A DNA stretch of 64,000 bases from Flavobacterium sp. LC2016-13 (GTDB taxonomy: Bacteria; Bacteroidota; Bacteroidia; Flavobacteriales; Flavobacteriaceae): contig NZ_WMDQ01000002.1 in NCBI RefSeq assembly GCF_009707955.1, positions 1 through 64,000 of the forward strand, given 5' to 3'. Below the pieces are notes generated by a model, which saw only the letters and a program-made list of their open reading frames with translations, had not been told where the DNA came from and searched no databases. Positions within the stretch are counted from its first letter, which is position 1. Every line of letters begins with the position of its first letter. Both the position numbers and the translations under genes were made by a program. Positions 55,297-64,000 of this stretch are shown one piece after another.

Positions 55297-56298
55297 ATGA
55301 ATAAATTTGATGTTCAGGCTACTAAAGCACTTTTGGATAAAAACCTAATTACCGAAAATCAATATCAGGAAATCAGCTCTTATCGCAATTTGAATATTTT
55401 CTCACTAAATGCAGAACTAAAGCTGTTTCTCTATTTATCTGTTTTATTATTTACCTCAGGAATAGGAGTTTTAATTTATAAAAACATTGATAGCATTGGT
55501 CATATCGCAATTCTTTCATTACTATTAATTGTCATTGCAGTTTGTTTTTATTTTTGTTTTAAAAACTCAAAAGGTTTTCAGAAATCAGAAGCTGTTTTTG
55601 AAAATCCTGTTTTAGAATATCTCGTTTTGGCGGCTAATATTCTCACTTGTATTTTTATAGGATATTTACAATTTCAATACAAACCTTTCGGAACACATTA
55701 CGGATTAGCTACTTTAATACCCACAATCGTAAGTTTCTTTTGCGCATATTATTTTGATAATAAAAGTGTGCTAGCAATTGCAATTACAGGTTTAGCAGCA
55801 TACGTTGGGCTTTCGGTAACGCCGCAGGATTTATTAAATAATACCAATTTTTACGAAGATCAAACTTTAAGCTATTCAGCAATAATGTTGAGTGTTTTAC
55901 TTATTGTTTGGACAATTTATAGTTCAAGAATACAATTAAAAACACATTTTAATATACTATATCTAACCTTTGCTTTGCATATTATAAGCATTGCAACAAT
56001 TAGTAGTTTAATCAATTATTTTGAAGATATCGTTTGGTTACTTTTTGCGGTGGTTTTAGCTGCGTCTTCTTATTATTTCTACAAAGTTAGCCATGAATAT
56101 AAAGCAATTTCGTTGTATGTCTTTATGATTATTTACGCTTATATTGGGGTGAATATTTTTTTATTTAGAATTTTATCCAATATTGATTTTTCTGATATCT
56201 GGATGTTATTTGTGCTGCTTTTACCGGCCTATTTCATTGGCTCAATAATACTTTTTATTAAACTGATTAAAAACTTCAATAAAGAAATCGCGGCATGA
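55297..56298 (+). CDS. DUF2157-like membrane protein
   Basis: The 333-residue protein begins with a cytoplasmic helix (ATKALLDKNLITENQYQEI), typical of DUF2157 proteins, followed by about nine or ten membrane helices. No catalytic residues stand out. It shares its last four bases with the next gene (ATGA), so the two are co-translated. The pair probably forms a complex, with function unknown. Confidence 0.75.
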   Translation: MNKFDVQATKALLDKNLITENQYQEISSYRNLNIFSLNAELKLFLYLSVLLFTSGIGVLIYKNIDSIGHIAILSLLLIVIAVCFYFCFKNSKGFQKSEAVFENPVLEYLVLAANILTCIFIGYLQFQYKPFGTHYGLATLIPTIVSFFCAYYFDNKSVLAIAITGLAAYVGLSVTPQDLLNNTNFYEDQTLSYSAIMLSVLLIVWTIYSSRIQLKTHFNILYLTFALHIISIATISSLINYFEDIVWLLFAVVLAASSYYFYKVSHEYKAISLYVFMIIYAYIGVNIFLFRILSNIDFSDIWMLFVLLLPAYFIGSIILFIKLIKNFNKEIAA

Positions 56299-57458
56299 TA
56301 GTATACGATAAAAATTTATTAGATAATTTAAGTCTTGTCGAAGAAGCAAATTCGTTACATTCGGGAGGTTTTATCAGCAAAGAACAAAAAGACTTAATCA
56401 AAAAACAATTACCTGCTTTTAAAAGGCAAAGTAATATTTTGGTGCGATTAGGATTCTTTTTATTAGGATCATTTTTATACTCGTCAATTTGTTCCGTAAT
56501 TTCATTAGTGGGATTAAGTTCAGAAAGGATTTTTTTTGAAATTTGCTGCTTTATTTTCGCGATAATTGGTTTTGCGGGTGCAGAGTTTTTGACAAAGCAA
56601 AATTATTACGAACATGGTTTAGATGATGCTTTTATTTTAGGAGCTATTCTAAACGTAGGATTCGCTATTGGAATAACGACCGAAGGCTATGAAATTGTAA
56701 TTGCTTTTTTTGTCGCAATAGCTTCGTTTATAGCTTATAAAAGATATTTGCATTTATTATCAATGCTTATTTTCTGTATTTCAGTTTCGGCATTTTTATT
56801 TTACGGAATGTTTGAGTTTGGCGACATCGGAAAAGCGATATTGCCATTTGTAGCCATGTTATTTGCAGCAGGTTTTTACTTTTTTACTAAAAAATTAATC
56901 AATAATCTTACTCAGAGTTATTACTATAAAGGTCTTTTGTGGGCAAATAGTTTTTGTTTGATTCTGTTTTACCTTTCCTGTAATTATCTTGTTGTAAGAG
57001 AGCTTTCTGTATTGCTTTTAGGAAATGAAGTTCTTCCAGGAACCGATATTCCGTTTGCATTTTTCTTTTATGCTTTTACATTTATTGTTCCGGCTGTTTA
57101 TTTAGTACAGGCTTTAAGAACCAAAGACAGGATTATGCTTTGGTTAAGCTTTTTAGCTATTGCATTCTCTATTTTTACCATTCGATTTTATTATTCGGTT
57201 TTACCAGTAGAAATAGCATTAACAGTTGGCGGATTAGTTTTATTCGCAGTAGCGTATTTCTCAATAAGAAAATTAAAAGATAATGAAGTTGGATTGACAT
57301 TTAAACCAGACAGAATCAATACTTCAAATTCACTTTTAAACGCAGAAGCTTTAATTGTTGCTTCAACTTTTGGTATGAAACCGGAAGTAAAAACAGATTC
57401 ACCAATGGAGTTTGGAGGTGGCGGTTTTAGCGGCGGCGGATCTGAAGGAAGTTTTTAA
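56295..57458 (+). CDS. Membrane protein with Gly-rich tail, partner of the DUF2157-like protein
   Basis: The 387-residue protein has a cytoplasmic N-terminal helix much like that of the gene before it (HSGGFISKEQKDLIKKQL), about ten membrane helices and a short cytoplasmic tail ending in GGGGFSGGGSEGSF. The tail resembles glycine-rich ends that sometimes follow transmembrane domains in Bacteroidota. The similar N-terminal parts suggest the two genes arose by duplication. Function is not known. Confidence 0.72.
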   Translation: MIVYDKNLLDNLSLVEEANSLHSGGFISKEQKDLIKKQLPAFKRQSNILVRLGFFLLGSFLYSSICSVISLVGLSSERIFFEICCFIFAIIGFAGAEFLTKQNYYEHGLDDAFILGAILNVGFAIGITTEGYEIVIAFFVAIASFIAYKRYLHLLSMLIFCISVSAFLFYGMFEFGDIGKAILPFVAMLFAAGFYFFTKKLINNLTQSYYYKGLLWANSFCLILFYLSCNYLVVRELSVLLLGNEVLPGTDIPFAFFFYAFTFIVPAVYLVQALRTKDRIMLWLSFLAIAFSIFTIRFYYSVLPVEIALTVGGLVLFAVAYFSIRKLKDNEVGLTFKPDRINTSNSLLNAEALIVASTFGMKPEVKTDSPMEFGGGGFSGGGSEGSF

Positions 57459-57470
57459 ATCGTACATTAT

Positions 57471-57506
57471 AAAAAAACGCTGAAAGTTTAACTTCAGCGT
57501 TTTTTA
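57471..57506. terminator. Terminator between convergent genes
   Basis: AAAAAACGCTGAA and TTCAGCGTTTTTT form a stem around a loop AGTTTAAC. A on one side and T on the other let it serve both strands. Confidence 0.88.
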
Positions 57507-57522
57507 TTGTCTTCCAGATTTT

Positions 57523-58065
57523 TTAATCAAGATATTGTTCGTATTCTTCTATTTTTGAGCGTAAACGATTTTCCAAATATTGATTACTGCCGTTTAATTT
57601 TTCTAAGATAATTTTGGCTTCTTCTCTGTATTTTATTCTCTTAAGATTATCCCAGCTTTTTGGAGGTTTTTGAAGATTTGTAATTCGATCTGCTAATTTC
57701 ACAGCCCAAATTTCTTTTTTCTGTTTAGAAATTCTGTCCAGACTATCAAGCATTCTTTCTTCTTTTGGCAAATTGTCATTTTTAGTCAGAGCAGAAACTC
57801 CTTCGGCGATTTCAATTCCAAATTCAAGTTTTAATTCTTCAAATGTTGTATTAGTATCTTCTAAAGTATCATGCAACAAAGCAATTTGAGTTGCAAAATT
57901 CAAATCAAATCCTTCTGTATTATGCGATGCAATTAAAATTTCCATGGCAACATTACTCAAATGAATAACATACGGAAGATCAGAATCTGTGATGGTCTGA
58001 TTGATTTCTAAATGTTTTGAAGCTGCAAAAATTATTGTTTTTTGATAAATTGTCTGAACATCCAT
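57523..58065 (-). CDS. HD-domain hydrolase, MESH1/SpoT-like
   Basis: The 180-residue protein is a single HD domain: YVIHLSNVAMEIL, ALLHDTLEDTN with the metal-binding HD, and VKLADRITNLQ. It has no synthetase, TGS or ACT part. It resembles small alarmone hydrolases of the MESH1 type that remove pyrophosphate from (p)ppGpp or phosphate from NADPH. The substrate is inferred. ytxJ lies 17 bp away on the same strand. Confidence 0.88.
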   Translation of the reverse strand: MDVQTIYQKTIIFAASKHLEINQTITDSDLPYVIHLSNVAMEILIASHNTEGFDLNFATQIALLHDTLEDTNTTFEELKLEFGIEIAEGVSALTKNDNLPKEERMLDSLDRISKQKKEIWAVKLADRITNLQKPPKSWDNLKRIKYREEAKIILEKLNGSNQYLENRLRSKIEEYEQYLD

Positions 58066-58082
58066 TTAATCATTTTTAGAAA

Positions 58083-58475
58083 TTACTGCACTTTACTTTT
58101 CAATGCTTTAGCATCAATATCGCTGTGCGAAACATCATAAACTGCTTTTCCGTTTTTGATTAAAATAAGCTGAGGCGATTCATGATAAACATTAAATCTG
58201 CTTGCAATTTCATTTGAAATATCTCTGTGCGCAATTAAATCTAAAAAATACGCATCAACCGTATCATTCAAATCGTATTCACGTTCAAATTGCTTTAAGG
58301 CCATTTTGCTAATACTGCATCTGGTGCTATGTTTGAATATTACAACAGGTTTTTCATTCGAAATTGCTTCTATTTCCTGCAATTGTAATACATCTGTTAA
58401 TTCAGTCCAGTTTACATTACTTTTAGGAGAATCTGTATTCTCTGAACTTCCGAAGATTGAATTTAAAAAACTCAT
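58083..58475 (-). CDS. ytxJ: Bacillithiol system redox protein YtxJ
   Basis: The 130-residue protein has a thioredoxin-like fold with the active-site cysteine in FKHSTRCSISKMAL and the cis-Pro region ESPQLILIKNGK, as in YtxJ. It probably acts as a monothiol bacilliredoxin, taking bacillithiol off proteins. Its presence suggests the organism makes bacillithiol, which some Bacteroidota do. It is followed on the same strand by the HD-domain gene. Confidence 0.9.
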   Translation of the reverse strand: MSFLNSIFGSSENTDSPKSNVNWTELTDVLQLQEIEAISNEKPVVIFKHSTRCSISKMALKQFEREYDLNDTVDAYFLDLIAHRDISNEIASRFNVYHESPQLILIKNGKAVYDVSHSDIDAKALKSKVQ

Positions 58476-58683
58476 ATTTGACTTGATTTATGACTTTTTG
58501 GCGTTAATAATTAGCTAAAAAGCTACAAAAAACGACATTTTGTCTGTAATTTTATTATGGAATATAATTTGAATATTGCAGCAAAGTTATATCATTTAAA
58601 GTTAAAAAGGTAATGCAATAAAATCTAATTTTAATGGTATCGATTATCAAACTGAAAAAAGAAAACCTAAATCATATAAAAAA

Positions 58684-61287
58684 ATGAACATAAATAAATT
58701 TACAACTAAATCTCAGGAAGCCATTCAGCTATCACAGCAGTTGGCGCAACGATACGGACAACAACAAATAGAAAATGAACACATTTTTAAAGCTATTTTT
58801 GAAGTTGATGAAAATGTAGCGCCTTTTATTTTGAAAAAACTCAACGTAAATGTCCCATTGTTTTTACAAATTTTAGATTCAACAATTCAAAGTTTTCCAA
58901 AAGTTACAGGAGGCGATATTGTGCTTTCAAGAGATGCAAACAAAGCATTGAATGAAGCTGAAATCATTGCGCAAAAAATGAACGACGAATATGTTTCGAT
59001 CGAACATTTAATTCTTGCAATTTTTGATTCTAAAAGTAAAGTTGCCCAAATCTTGAAAGATCAGGGCGTTACCGGAAAAGCTTTAAAAGCAACGATCGAA
59101 GAACTTCGAAAAGGCGAAAGAGTAACTTCTGCTTCAGCTGAAGAAACGTATAATTCATTAAACAAATACGCTAAAAATCTTAACGAATTAGCGCGTACGG
59201 GAAAACTGGATCCTGTTATTGGACGTGATGAAGAAATCCGTCGTGTATTGCAGATTTTAACCCGCAGAACAAAAAATAACCCAATGTTGGTTGGAGAACC
59301 AGGAGTTGGTAAAACCGCTATTGCCGAAGGTTTGGCACACAGAATTGTTGATGGAGACGTACCTGAAAACCTTAAAGATAAAATCGTTTATTCGCTTGAT
59401 ATGGGAGCGCTGATTGCCGGTGCAAAATACAAAGGTGAATTCGAAGAACGTTTAAAATCAGTTGTAAAAGAAGTTACAGCTGCAGAAGGCGATATTGTTT
59501 TGTTTATTGATGAAATTCATACGCTGGTAGGCGCGGGTGGAGGAGAAGGTGCAATGGATGCCGCCAATATCTTAAAACCTGCTTTGGCACGTGGAGAATT
59601 AAGAGCAATTGGAGCAACAACTTTAGACGAATATCAAAAATATTTTGAAAAAGATAAAGCGCTTGAAAGACGTTTTCAAAAGATTTTAATCGATGAACCG
59701 GATACTGAAAGTGCAATTTCGATTTTACGTGGAATCAAAGAAAAATACGAAACACATCATAAAGTTCAAATTAAAGATGAAGCAATTATTGCGGCAGTAG
59801 AACTTTCGCAACGTTATATTACGAATCGTTTTTTACCGGACAAAGCCATCGATTTAATGGATGAAGCGGCTTCAAAACTTCGTATGGAAATCAATTCGAA
59901 ACCAGAAGAACTGGATGTTTTAGATCGTAAAATCATGCAGCTGGAAATTGAAATTGAAGCCATTAAACGTGAGAAAGAAGAAAGTAAACTGAAAATTTTA
60001 CACATGGATTTGGCGAACCTGAAAGAAGAACGCAATGAAATCTACGTAAAATGGAAATCTGAAAAAGACGTTGTTGACGGAATTCAGGCTGTAAAATTAG
60101 AAATTGAAGATTTTAAATACGAAGCAGAACGTGCAGAACGTGATGGCGATTACGGAAAAGTAGCCGAAATTCGTTACGGAAAAATCAAAGAAGCACAAGA
60201 ACGCCTTGATGTTTTATTGAAACAATTGCAAGAATATCAATCCGGACATTCTTTAATTAAAGAAGAAGTAACCCGTGAAGATATTGCTGAAGTTGTAGCA
60301 AAATGGACTGGAATTCCGGTGATGAAAATGCTTCAGACTGAAAGAGAAAAACTTTTGCATCTTGAAGAAGAATTACACCGAAGAGTTGTAGGACAGGAAG
60401 AAGCAATTGAAGCAGTAAGTGATGCTGTAAGAAGAAGCAGAGCAGGTTTGCAGGATATGAAAAAACCGGTTGGAACTTTCTTGTTTTTAGGAACTACAGG
60501 AGTTGGTAAAACCGAACTGGCAAAAGCTTTGGCAGAATATCTTTTTGATGACGAAAATGCGATGACGAGAATCGACATGAGTGAGTATCAGGAACGCCAT
60601 AGTGTGAGCCGTTTAGTGGGCGCGCCTCCGGGATATGTAGGTTATGACGAAGGTGGTCAATTAACTGAAGCCGTGCGCCGTAAACCGTATTCTGTGATTT
60701 TGTTAGACGAAATTGAGAAAGCACATCCGGATACATTCAACATTTTGTTACAGGTTTTAGATGAAGGTCGATTAACAGATAACAAGGGTCGTTTGGCTGA
60801 TTTCAAAAACACGATTATTATCATGACATCCAATATGGGAAGTCAGATTATTCAGGAGAAATTTGAAAACCTAAAAGGCGGAATTGAAGCCGCTACAGAA
60901 GCTGCAAAAATTGAAGTTTTAGGATTATTGAAACAAACTGTTCGTCCGGAATTTATAAACCGTATCGACGAAATTGTAATGTTTACACCATTGACGATCG
61001 ATAATATTTCTAGAATTGTGAGTTTACAGCTTAAGAGCGTTACCAAAATGCTGGCTTTACAAGGCATTACAATGGATGCGACGCCTGAAGGAATTAAATA
61101 TCTTTCAGACAAAGGTTTCGATCCGCAATTTGGTGCAAGACCTGTGAAACGTGTTATTCAAAGAGAAGTTTTAAATCAGTTATCAAAAGAAATTCTGGCA
61201 GGAAAAATCACTACTGACAGTATTATTTTGATTGATGCCTTTGATGGAAAATTGGTTTTTAGAAATCAAACGCAACCTGTAGAATAA
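58684..61287 (+). CDS. clpB: ATP-dependent chaperone ClpB
   Basis: The 867-residue protein has an N-terminal Clp repeat domain (1-145), a first AAA+ domain with Walker [14 protein letters not shown] and [13 protein letters not shown], the long coiled-coil middle domain (about 405-525) that marks ClpB, and a second AAA+ domain with [16 protein letters not shown] and [12 protein letters not shown]. It pulls apart protein aggregates together with DnaK. The gene stands alone, with a terminator after it; the -10 to -35 region before it is not clear. Confidence 0.98.
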   Translation: MNINKFTTKSQEAIQLSQQLAQRYGQQQIENEHIFKAIFEVDENVAPFILKKLNVNVPLFLQILDSTIQSFPKVTGGDIVLSRDANKALNEAEIIAQKMNDEYVSIEHLILAIFDSKSKVAQILKDQGVTGKALKATIEELRKGERVTSASAEETYNSLNKYAKNLNELARTGKLDPVIGRDEEIRRVLQILTRRTKNNPMLVGEPGVGKTAIAEGLAHRIVDGDVPENLKDKIVYSLDMGALIAGAKYKGEFEERLKSVVKEVTAAEGDIVLFIDEIHTLVGAGGGEGAMDAANILKPALARGELRAIGATTLDEYQKYFEKDKALERRFQKILIDEPDTESAISILRGIKEKYETHHKVQIKDEAIIAAVELSQRYITNRFLPDKAIDLMDEAASKLRMEINSKPEELDVLDRKIMQLEIEIEAIKREKEESKLKILHMDLANLKEERNEIYVKWKSEKDVVDGIQAVKLEIEDFKYEAERAERDGDYGKVAEIRYGKIKEAQERLDVLLKQLQEYQSGHSLIKEEVTREDIAEVVAKWTGIPVMKMLQTEREKLLHLEEELHRRVVGQEEAIEAVSDAVRRSRAGLQDMKKPVGTFLFLGTTGVGKTELAKALAEYLFDDENAMTRIDMSEYQERHSVSRLVGAPPGYVGYDEGGQLTEAVRRKPYSVILLDEIEKAHPDTFNILLQVLDEGRLTDNKGRLADFKNTIIIMTSNMGSQIIQEKFENLKGGIEAATEAAKIEVLGLLKQTVRPEFINRIDEIVMFTPLTIDNISRIVSLQLKSVTKMLALQGITMDATPEGIKYLSDKGFDPQFGARPVKRVIQREVLNQLSKEILAGKITTDSIILIDAFDGKLVFRNQTQPVE

Positions 61288-61309
61288 TTTTTACATGTTA
61301 AATATTTAT

Positions 61310-61341
61310 AAAAACACCAGTCGAAAGTCTGGTGTTTTTTT
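61310..61341 (+). terminator. Terminator after clpB
   Basis: AAAACACCAG and CTGGTGTTTT form a 10-bp stem around TCGAAAGT, followed by T. It lies 23 bp after the clpB stop. Confidence 0.88.
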
Positions 61342-61456
61342 GTTTATAAGAGTATTATCCGTGAATAATGAAACATTTTTGAAAAGTATTATAAAAGAAA
61401 TCTTAGCTAAGTTCTCATCTTTACATTAAAATTTAACGAACTAAAACTAATATAAT

Positions 61457-61579
61457 ATGAACAATTTATTTAGAGGATTATTGGCAGGCTACGGTGCAAA
61501 AAAATTAGGAGGCGGATGCTTCGGGACAATTTTTGTTTTTATTATTATTTGGGTACTTTTAGGTCAGTGCAGTCATTAA
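61457..61579 (+). CDS. Small membrane protein of 40 residues
   Basis: An ATG opens a 40-codon frame: MNNLFRGLLAGYGAKKLGGG, then a cysteine, then a single membrane helix (GTIFVFIIIWVLLGQ) ending QCSH. Glycines and a basic pair before the helix suggest a true small membrane protein with the N-terminus inside. The gap around it has no other gene, and it lies after the clpB terminator with its own upstream region. I do not know its function. Confidence 0.65.
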   Translation: MNNLFRGLLAGYGAKKLGGGCFGTIFVFIIIWVLLGQCSH

Positions 61580-61634
61580 TTTGTAGGAATTAATTAAATA
61601 AAAAAGTATTAAATTCGCAGAAAATTAAAACAAA

Positions 61635-62525
61635 ATGGCATCAGGTTTTTTCGTACTATTAGATGATATCGCAGCAATTATGGATGATGTTGCAGTAATG
61701 AGCAAAGTTGCAGCAAAAAAAACTGCGGGTATTTTAGGTGATGATCTTGCCGTAAATGCCGAAAAAGCTTCAGGATTTGCTTCATCAAGAGAACTTCCGG
61801 TATTGTGGGCCATCAGTAAAGGTTCGCTTCTTAACAAAATCATTATTTTGCCCATTGCATTTTTATTAAGTGCATTTTTGCCTGTTGCAATCATTGTAAT
61901 TTTAGTACTCGGAGGACTTTTTCTGGCTTATGAAGGAGCCGAAAAAATCTACGAATTTATATTTCCTCACGAACACGAAGAATCAGAAGGTATAACAACA
62001 GAAGAATTTACAGAAGAACAAATTTTAGAAGCCGAAAAAGGCAAAATAAAATCTGCGATTGTAACTGATTTCATATTATCTGTAGAAATTGTAATTATAG
62101 CTCTCGGAACCGTAATTGGACAACCTATTACACAACAAATAATAGTAACTTCTATAATTGCCGTAATTGCAACTGTTGGTGTTTACGGTATTGTAGCTCT
62201 TATCGTTCGAATGGACGAAGCAGGTTATAAGCTTATTAAATTTAGCAAAAGAGAAAAAAGTATATCAAAATTTATTGGTAATATACTAGTAAAAGCGCTT
62301 CCGCTGGTTATTAAAAGTTTAACTGTAATTGGTACAATCGCGTTGCTATTAGTTGCCGGAGGTATTTTTGTACATTACATTCCATTTTTTCATCATTTAG
62401 TACCTAAAATCCCAATCCCTACAATTCTAAAAGAATTTGTAATAGGTTTAGCATTAGGATTTATTGTTTTAGGATTTGTAAACCTATTTAAACTGATCTT
62501 CAAAAAGAAAGAGAAAGCATTATAA
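61635..62525 (+). CDS. DUF808 (YedI) family membrane protein
   Basis: The 296-residue protein begins MASGFFVLLDDIAAIMDDVA, the highly conserved DUF808 start, and continues KTAGILGDDLAVNAEKASGF and RELPVLWAISKGSLLNK. It has about seven membrane helices. The family is widely spread and its function is unknown. It starts 55 bp after the small membrane protein, so the two could be linked. Confidence 0.92.
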   Translation: MASGFFVLLDDIAAIMDDVAVMSKVAAKKTAGILGDDLAVNAEKASGFASSRELPVLWAISKGSLLNKIIILPIAFLLSAFLPVAIIVILVLGGLFLAYEGAEKIYEFIFPHEHEESEGITTEEFTEEQILEAEKGKIKSAIVTDFILSVEIVIIALGTVIGQPITQQIIVTSIIAVIATVGVYGIVALIVRMDEAGYKLIKFSKREKSISKFIGNILVKALPLVIKSLTVIGTIALLLVAGGIFVHYIPFFHHLVPKIPIPTILKEFVIGLALGFIVLGFVNLFKLIFKKKEKAL

Positions 62526-62534
62526 AAAATAATC

Positions 62535-62566
62535 AAAACATCAATCGCAAGGTTGATGTTTTTTTT
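62535..62566 (+). terminator. Terminator after the DUF808 gene
   Basis: AAAACATCAA and TTGATGTTTT form a 10-bp stem around TCGCAAGG, followed by T residues. Confidence 0.88.
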
Positions 62567-62669
62567 AAAGCAGAAATTATCATTTTTATTAAGTCACTTG
62601 TTTTCTGTTTATGAGTTTAATACAAAATTGTTTTGTCAACAGGCTTTTTAAAATAAGATCGAAAATAAC

Positions 62670-62677
62670 TACCTTTG
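62670..62677 (+). promoter_or_regulatory. Candidate -7 element of the toxin-antitoxin operon
   Basis: TACCTTTG matches TAnnTTTG and ends 21 bp before the antitoxin ATG at 62699. The -33 box is weak. Confidence 0.45.
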
Positions 62678-62698
62678 AAGGAATAAAAGAATATTAAT

Positions 62699-62944
62699 AT
62701 GGGAGCTTTAGAGTTAAGAGATAGTGTTTTGCAATATATAAATACTGCAGATGAACGACTTTTAAAAGTTGTTAAAGCAGTTATTGAGAGTTATCAAGAG
62801 GAAGAAATAGTTGCTTTTTCAGTTGATGGAAAACCAATTACAAGAAGTGTTTATAAAGCTGAATTGGCTCAGGCAAAATTAGAAATTGAAAAGGGAGAAA
62901 TCACTTCACAGGATGATTTAGAAAAAGAATCTGAGAATTGGTAA
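62699..62944 (+). CDS. Antitoxin of a ParE/RelE-type pair
   Basis: The 81-residue protein opens GALELRDSVLQYINTADERLLKVVKAVIESY, a start often seen in Bacteroidota antitoxins, and ends with a charged helix (ELAQAKLEIEKGEITSQDDLEKE). It has no DNA-binding motif that I can name with certainty. The toxin-like frame begins directly after its stop (TAAATG). The product should bind and neutralise the toxin. The call rests mainly on the neighbour. Confidence 0.78.
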   Translation: MGALELRDSVLQYINTADERLLKVVKAVIESYQEEEIVAFSVDGKPITRSVYKAELAQAKLEIEKGEITSQDDLEKESENW

Positions 62945-63230
62945 ATGAGTAACATAAAAAAAAATAGTTTGGACAAATGTTGCCAAAGATCAGTTAAAGA
63001 CAATTTACTATTATTACAAAGAGAAATCTCAGCAGGGAGCAAATAGTATAAAGAATGATATTTTAAAAATTACTAAAAACATTCATTTTAGTGAGCAATA
63101 TCAAAAGGATGAAATTGAACCCGAATATCGAAGAATTATTATTAGAGATTTTAAAATATTATATTTGGTAGAGAATGAGATTGTTTTTATTGTTAGAATA
63201 TTTTCAACAAAACGAGATTCAATAAAATAG
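62945..63230 (+). pseudogene. ParE/RelE-family toxin with reading frame broken at nine A
   Basis: From the ATG at 62945 the frame reads MSNIKKNSLDK and stops after 33 codons. In the +1 frame from the A run onwards the sequence reads KKIVWTNVAKDQLKTIYYYYKEKS, later YRRIIIRDFKILYLVENE and VFIVRIFSTKRDS, a clear ParE/RelE toxin up to a stop at 63228. The switch lies at nine A (62956-62964); eight A would join the ATG to the toxin in frame. It is either a frameshift mutation, a sequencing error, or a slippage-controlled gene. No ATG exists in the toxin frame itself. Confidence 0.8.
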
Positions 63231-63234
63231 TTAT

Positions 63235-63262
63235 AAAAAAGAGCTTAGTTAGCTCTTTTTTA
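63235..63262 (+). terminator. Terminator after the toxin
   Basis: AAAAAAGAGCT, a TAGTT loop and AGCTCTTTTTT form an 11-bp stem ending in T. It lies 5 bp past the toxin stop. Confidence 0.88.
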
Positions 63263-63286
63263 TATTTAGGTTAGGTAATAACCCAC

Positions 63287-63317
63287 TTTGTCATTCCTCT
63301 AAAAATTACTATTTTTG
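63287..63317 (+). promoter_or_regulatory. Promoter of the N-carbamoylputrescine amidase gene
   Basis: TTTG at 63287-63290, a 19-bp spacer and TATTTTTG at 63310-63317 match the Bacteroidota consensus without mismatch. Transcription would start near 63324, about 13 bp before the ATG. Confidence 0.75.
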
Positions 63318-63336
63318 CACTCTAAAATTTTATGTC

Positions 63337-64000
63337 ATGCCGAAAAGAAAATATAAAATAGCCGTTGTTCAGTTAAATCTTAACGACGTAGCCGAAAATA
63401 ATCTTAAAAAATGTATCAGTTGGGTAAAAGATGCTGCCAACAAAGGCGCTGAAGTTATCTTACTACCGGAATTATATAGCAGCCATTATTTTTGCCAAAG
63501 CGAAGATGTAGATAATTTTGCATTAGCAGAACCATTATACAGCACTTCATTTATTGCTTTTAGCGAATTAGCAAAAGAATTGGGAGTAGTAATCATCGTT
63601 CCGTTTTTCGAGAAAAGAATGGCAGGAATTTACCACAACAGTGCTTATATCATCGATACAGATGGTACAGAAGCAGGTTTATACCGTAAAATGCACATTC
63701 CGGACGATCCGCATTTCTACGAAAAATTCTATTTCACTCCGGGCGATTTAGGGTTTCAGGCAATTGAAACTAAAAAAGGAAAAATCGGAACACTTATTTG
63801 TTGGGATCAATGGTATCCGGAAGCAGCGCGTATTACAGCATTAAAAGGTGCTGAAGTGTTGTTTTATCCAACCGCAATTGGTTGGCATCCAAAAGAAAAA
63901 GAACAATACGGAGAAAATCAATACGGAGCCTGGATGAATGTTATGAAAGGTCACGCTGTTGCAAACGGAGTTTTCGTTGCGGCTGCAAACCGAATTGGTT
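63337..64000 (+). CDS. aguB: N-carbamoylputrescine amidase (3' end outside the window)
   Basis: The gene starts with ATG CCG AAA AGA at 63337 and runs off the window after 221 codons; the ATG 5 bp before it opens only a ten-codon frame. The nitrilase triad is Glu45 (LLPELYSS), Lys118 (YRKMHIP) and Cys155 (LICWDQWYPE). DPHFYEKFYFTPGD is typical of N-carbamoylputrescine amidases, which turn N-carbamoylputrescine into putrescine in the agmatine route from arginine. Its partner, agmatine deiminase, is probably the next gene, outside the window. About 80 residues are missing. Confidence 0.93.
   Translation, partial: MPKRKYKIAVVQLNLNDVAENNLKKCISWVKDAANKGAEVILLPELYSSHYFCQSEDVDNFALAEPLYSTSFIAFSELAKELGVVIIVPFFEKRMAGIYHNSAYIIDTDGTEAGLYRKMHIPDDPHFYEKFYFTPGDLGFQAIETKKGKIGTLICWDQWYPEAARITALKGAEVLFYPTAIGWHPKEKEQYGENQYGAWMNVMKGHAVANGVFVAAANRIG

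Overview
The window is chromosomal DNA from a low-GC member of the Bacteroidota, almost certainly Flavobacterium or a close relative. The evidence is the type IX secretion and gliding gene types (type B sorting domain, PorP/SprF, PorD), Bacteroidota promoters of the TTTG-N19-TAnnTTTG kind, the bacillithiol marker YtxJ, FabV, an N-succinylornithine-type arginine operon, and many short palindromic intergenic repeats. I recognise no rRNA, tRNA, CRISPR array, prophage or insertion sequence. The first gene (secreted repeat protein) and the last gene (N-carbamoylputrescine amidase) are cut by the window edges.

Layout. 1-5.0 kb: a secreted tandem-repeat protein, a PorP/SprF protein and an OmpA-like protein, forming a T9SS surface cluster. 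5.2-11.1 kb: ligA, a membrane protein, a 5'-nucleotidase split over two genes, and dapA. 11.2-18.0 kb: bamD, rpoZ, coaBC, porD, recN, a TPR protein and fabV. 18.1-22.1 kb: a glycosyltransferase, coaE and a two-component system. 22.1-25.5 kb: a repeat, a candidate attenuator, then an RNA-repair and ribosome-rescue operon of rtcB, an unknown zinc-ribbon protein and prfH. 25.6-40.0 kb: mostly housekeeping genes on the minus strand (thioesterase, miaA, K+ channel, exonuclease/GIY-YIG protein, YggS, hbd, oxidoreductase, Fic, smpB, envelope proteins). 40.2-42.5 kb: an M1 peptidase. 42.7-53.9 kb: a ten-gene arginine and proline operon with a candidate leader peptide. 54.0-62.5 kb: pectate lyase with a LacI-type operator, two membrane proteins, a MESH1-like hydrolase, ytxJ, clpB and a DUF808 protein. 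62.7-63.2 kb: an antitoxin and a ParE-like toxin whose frame is broken at a run of nine A. From 63.3 kb: aguB.

The strongest candidate for an undescribed system is 22.5-25.5 kb. There a 27-codon leader ORF ends just before a strong terminator. The end of the leader ORF can pair with the 5' arm of that terminator, so reading of the leader could decide whether rtcB, the zinc-ribbon gene and prfH are transcribed. This would couple repair of damaged ribosomes to failure of translation. The zinc-ribbon protein is tightly embedded between RtcB and PrfH and has no function I can name. Other points worth checking are the possible phase switch in the toxin gene, the arginine leader peptide with rare CGG codons, a serine at the specificity position of the ornithine transcarbamylase, and palindromic repeats in most spacers of the arginine operon, one of them apparently inserted into another.

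All family names come from reading motifs and recalling families. No database search was run.
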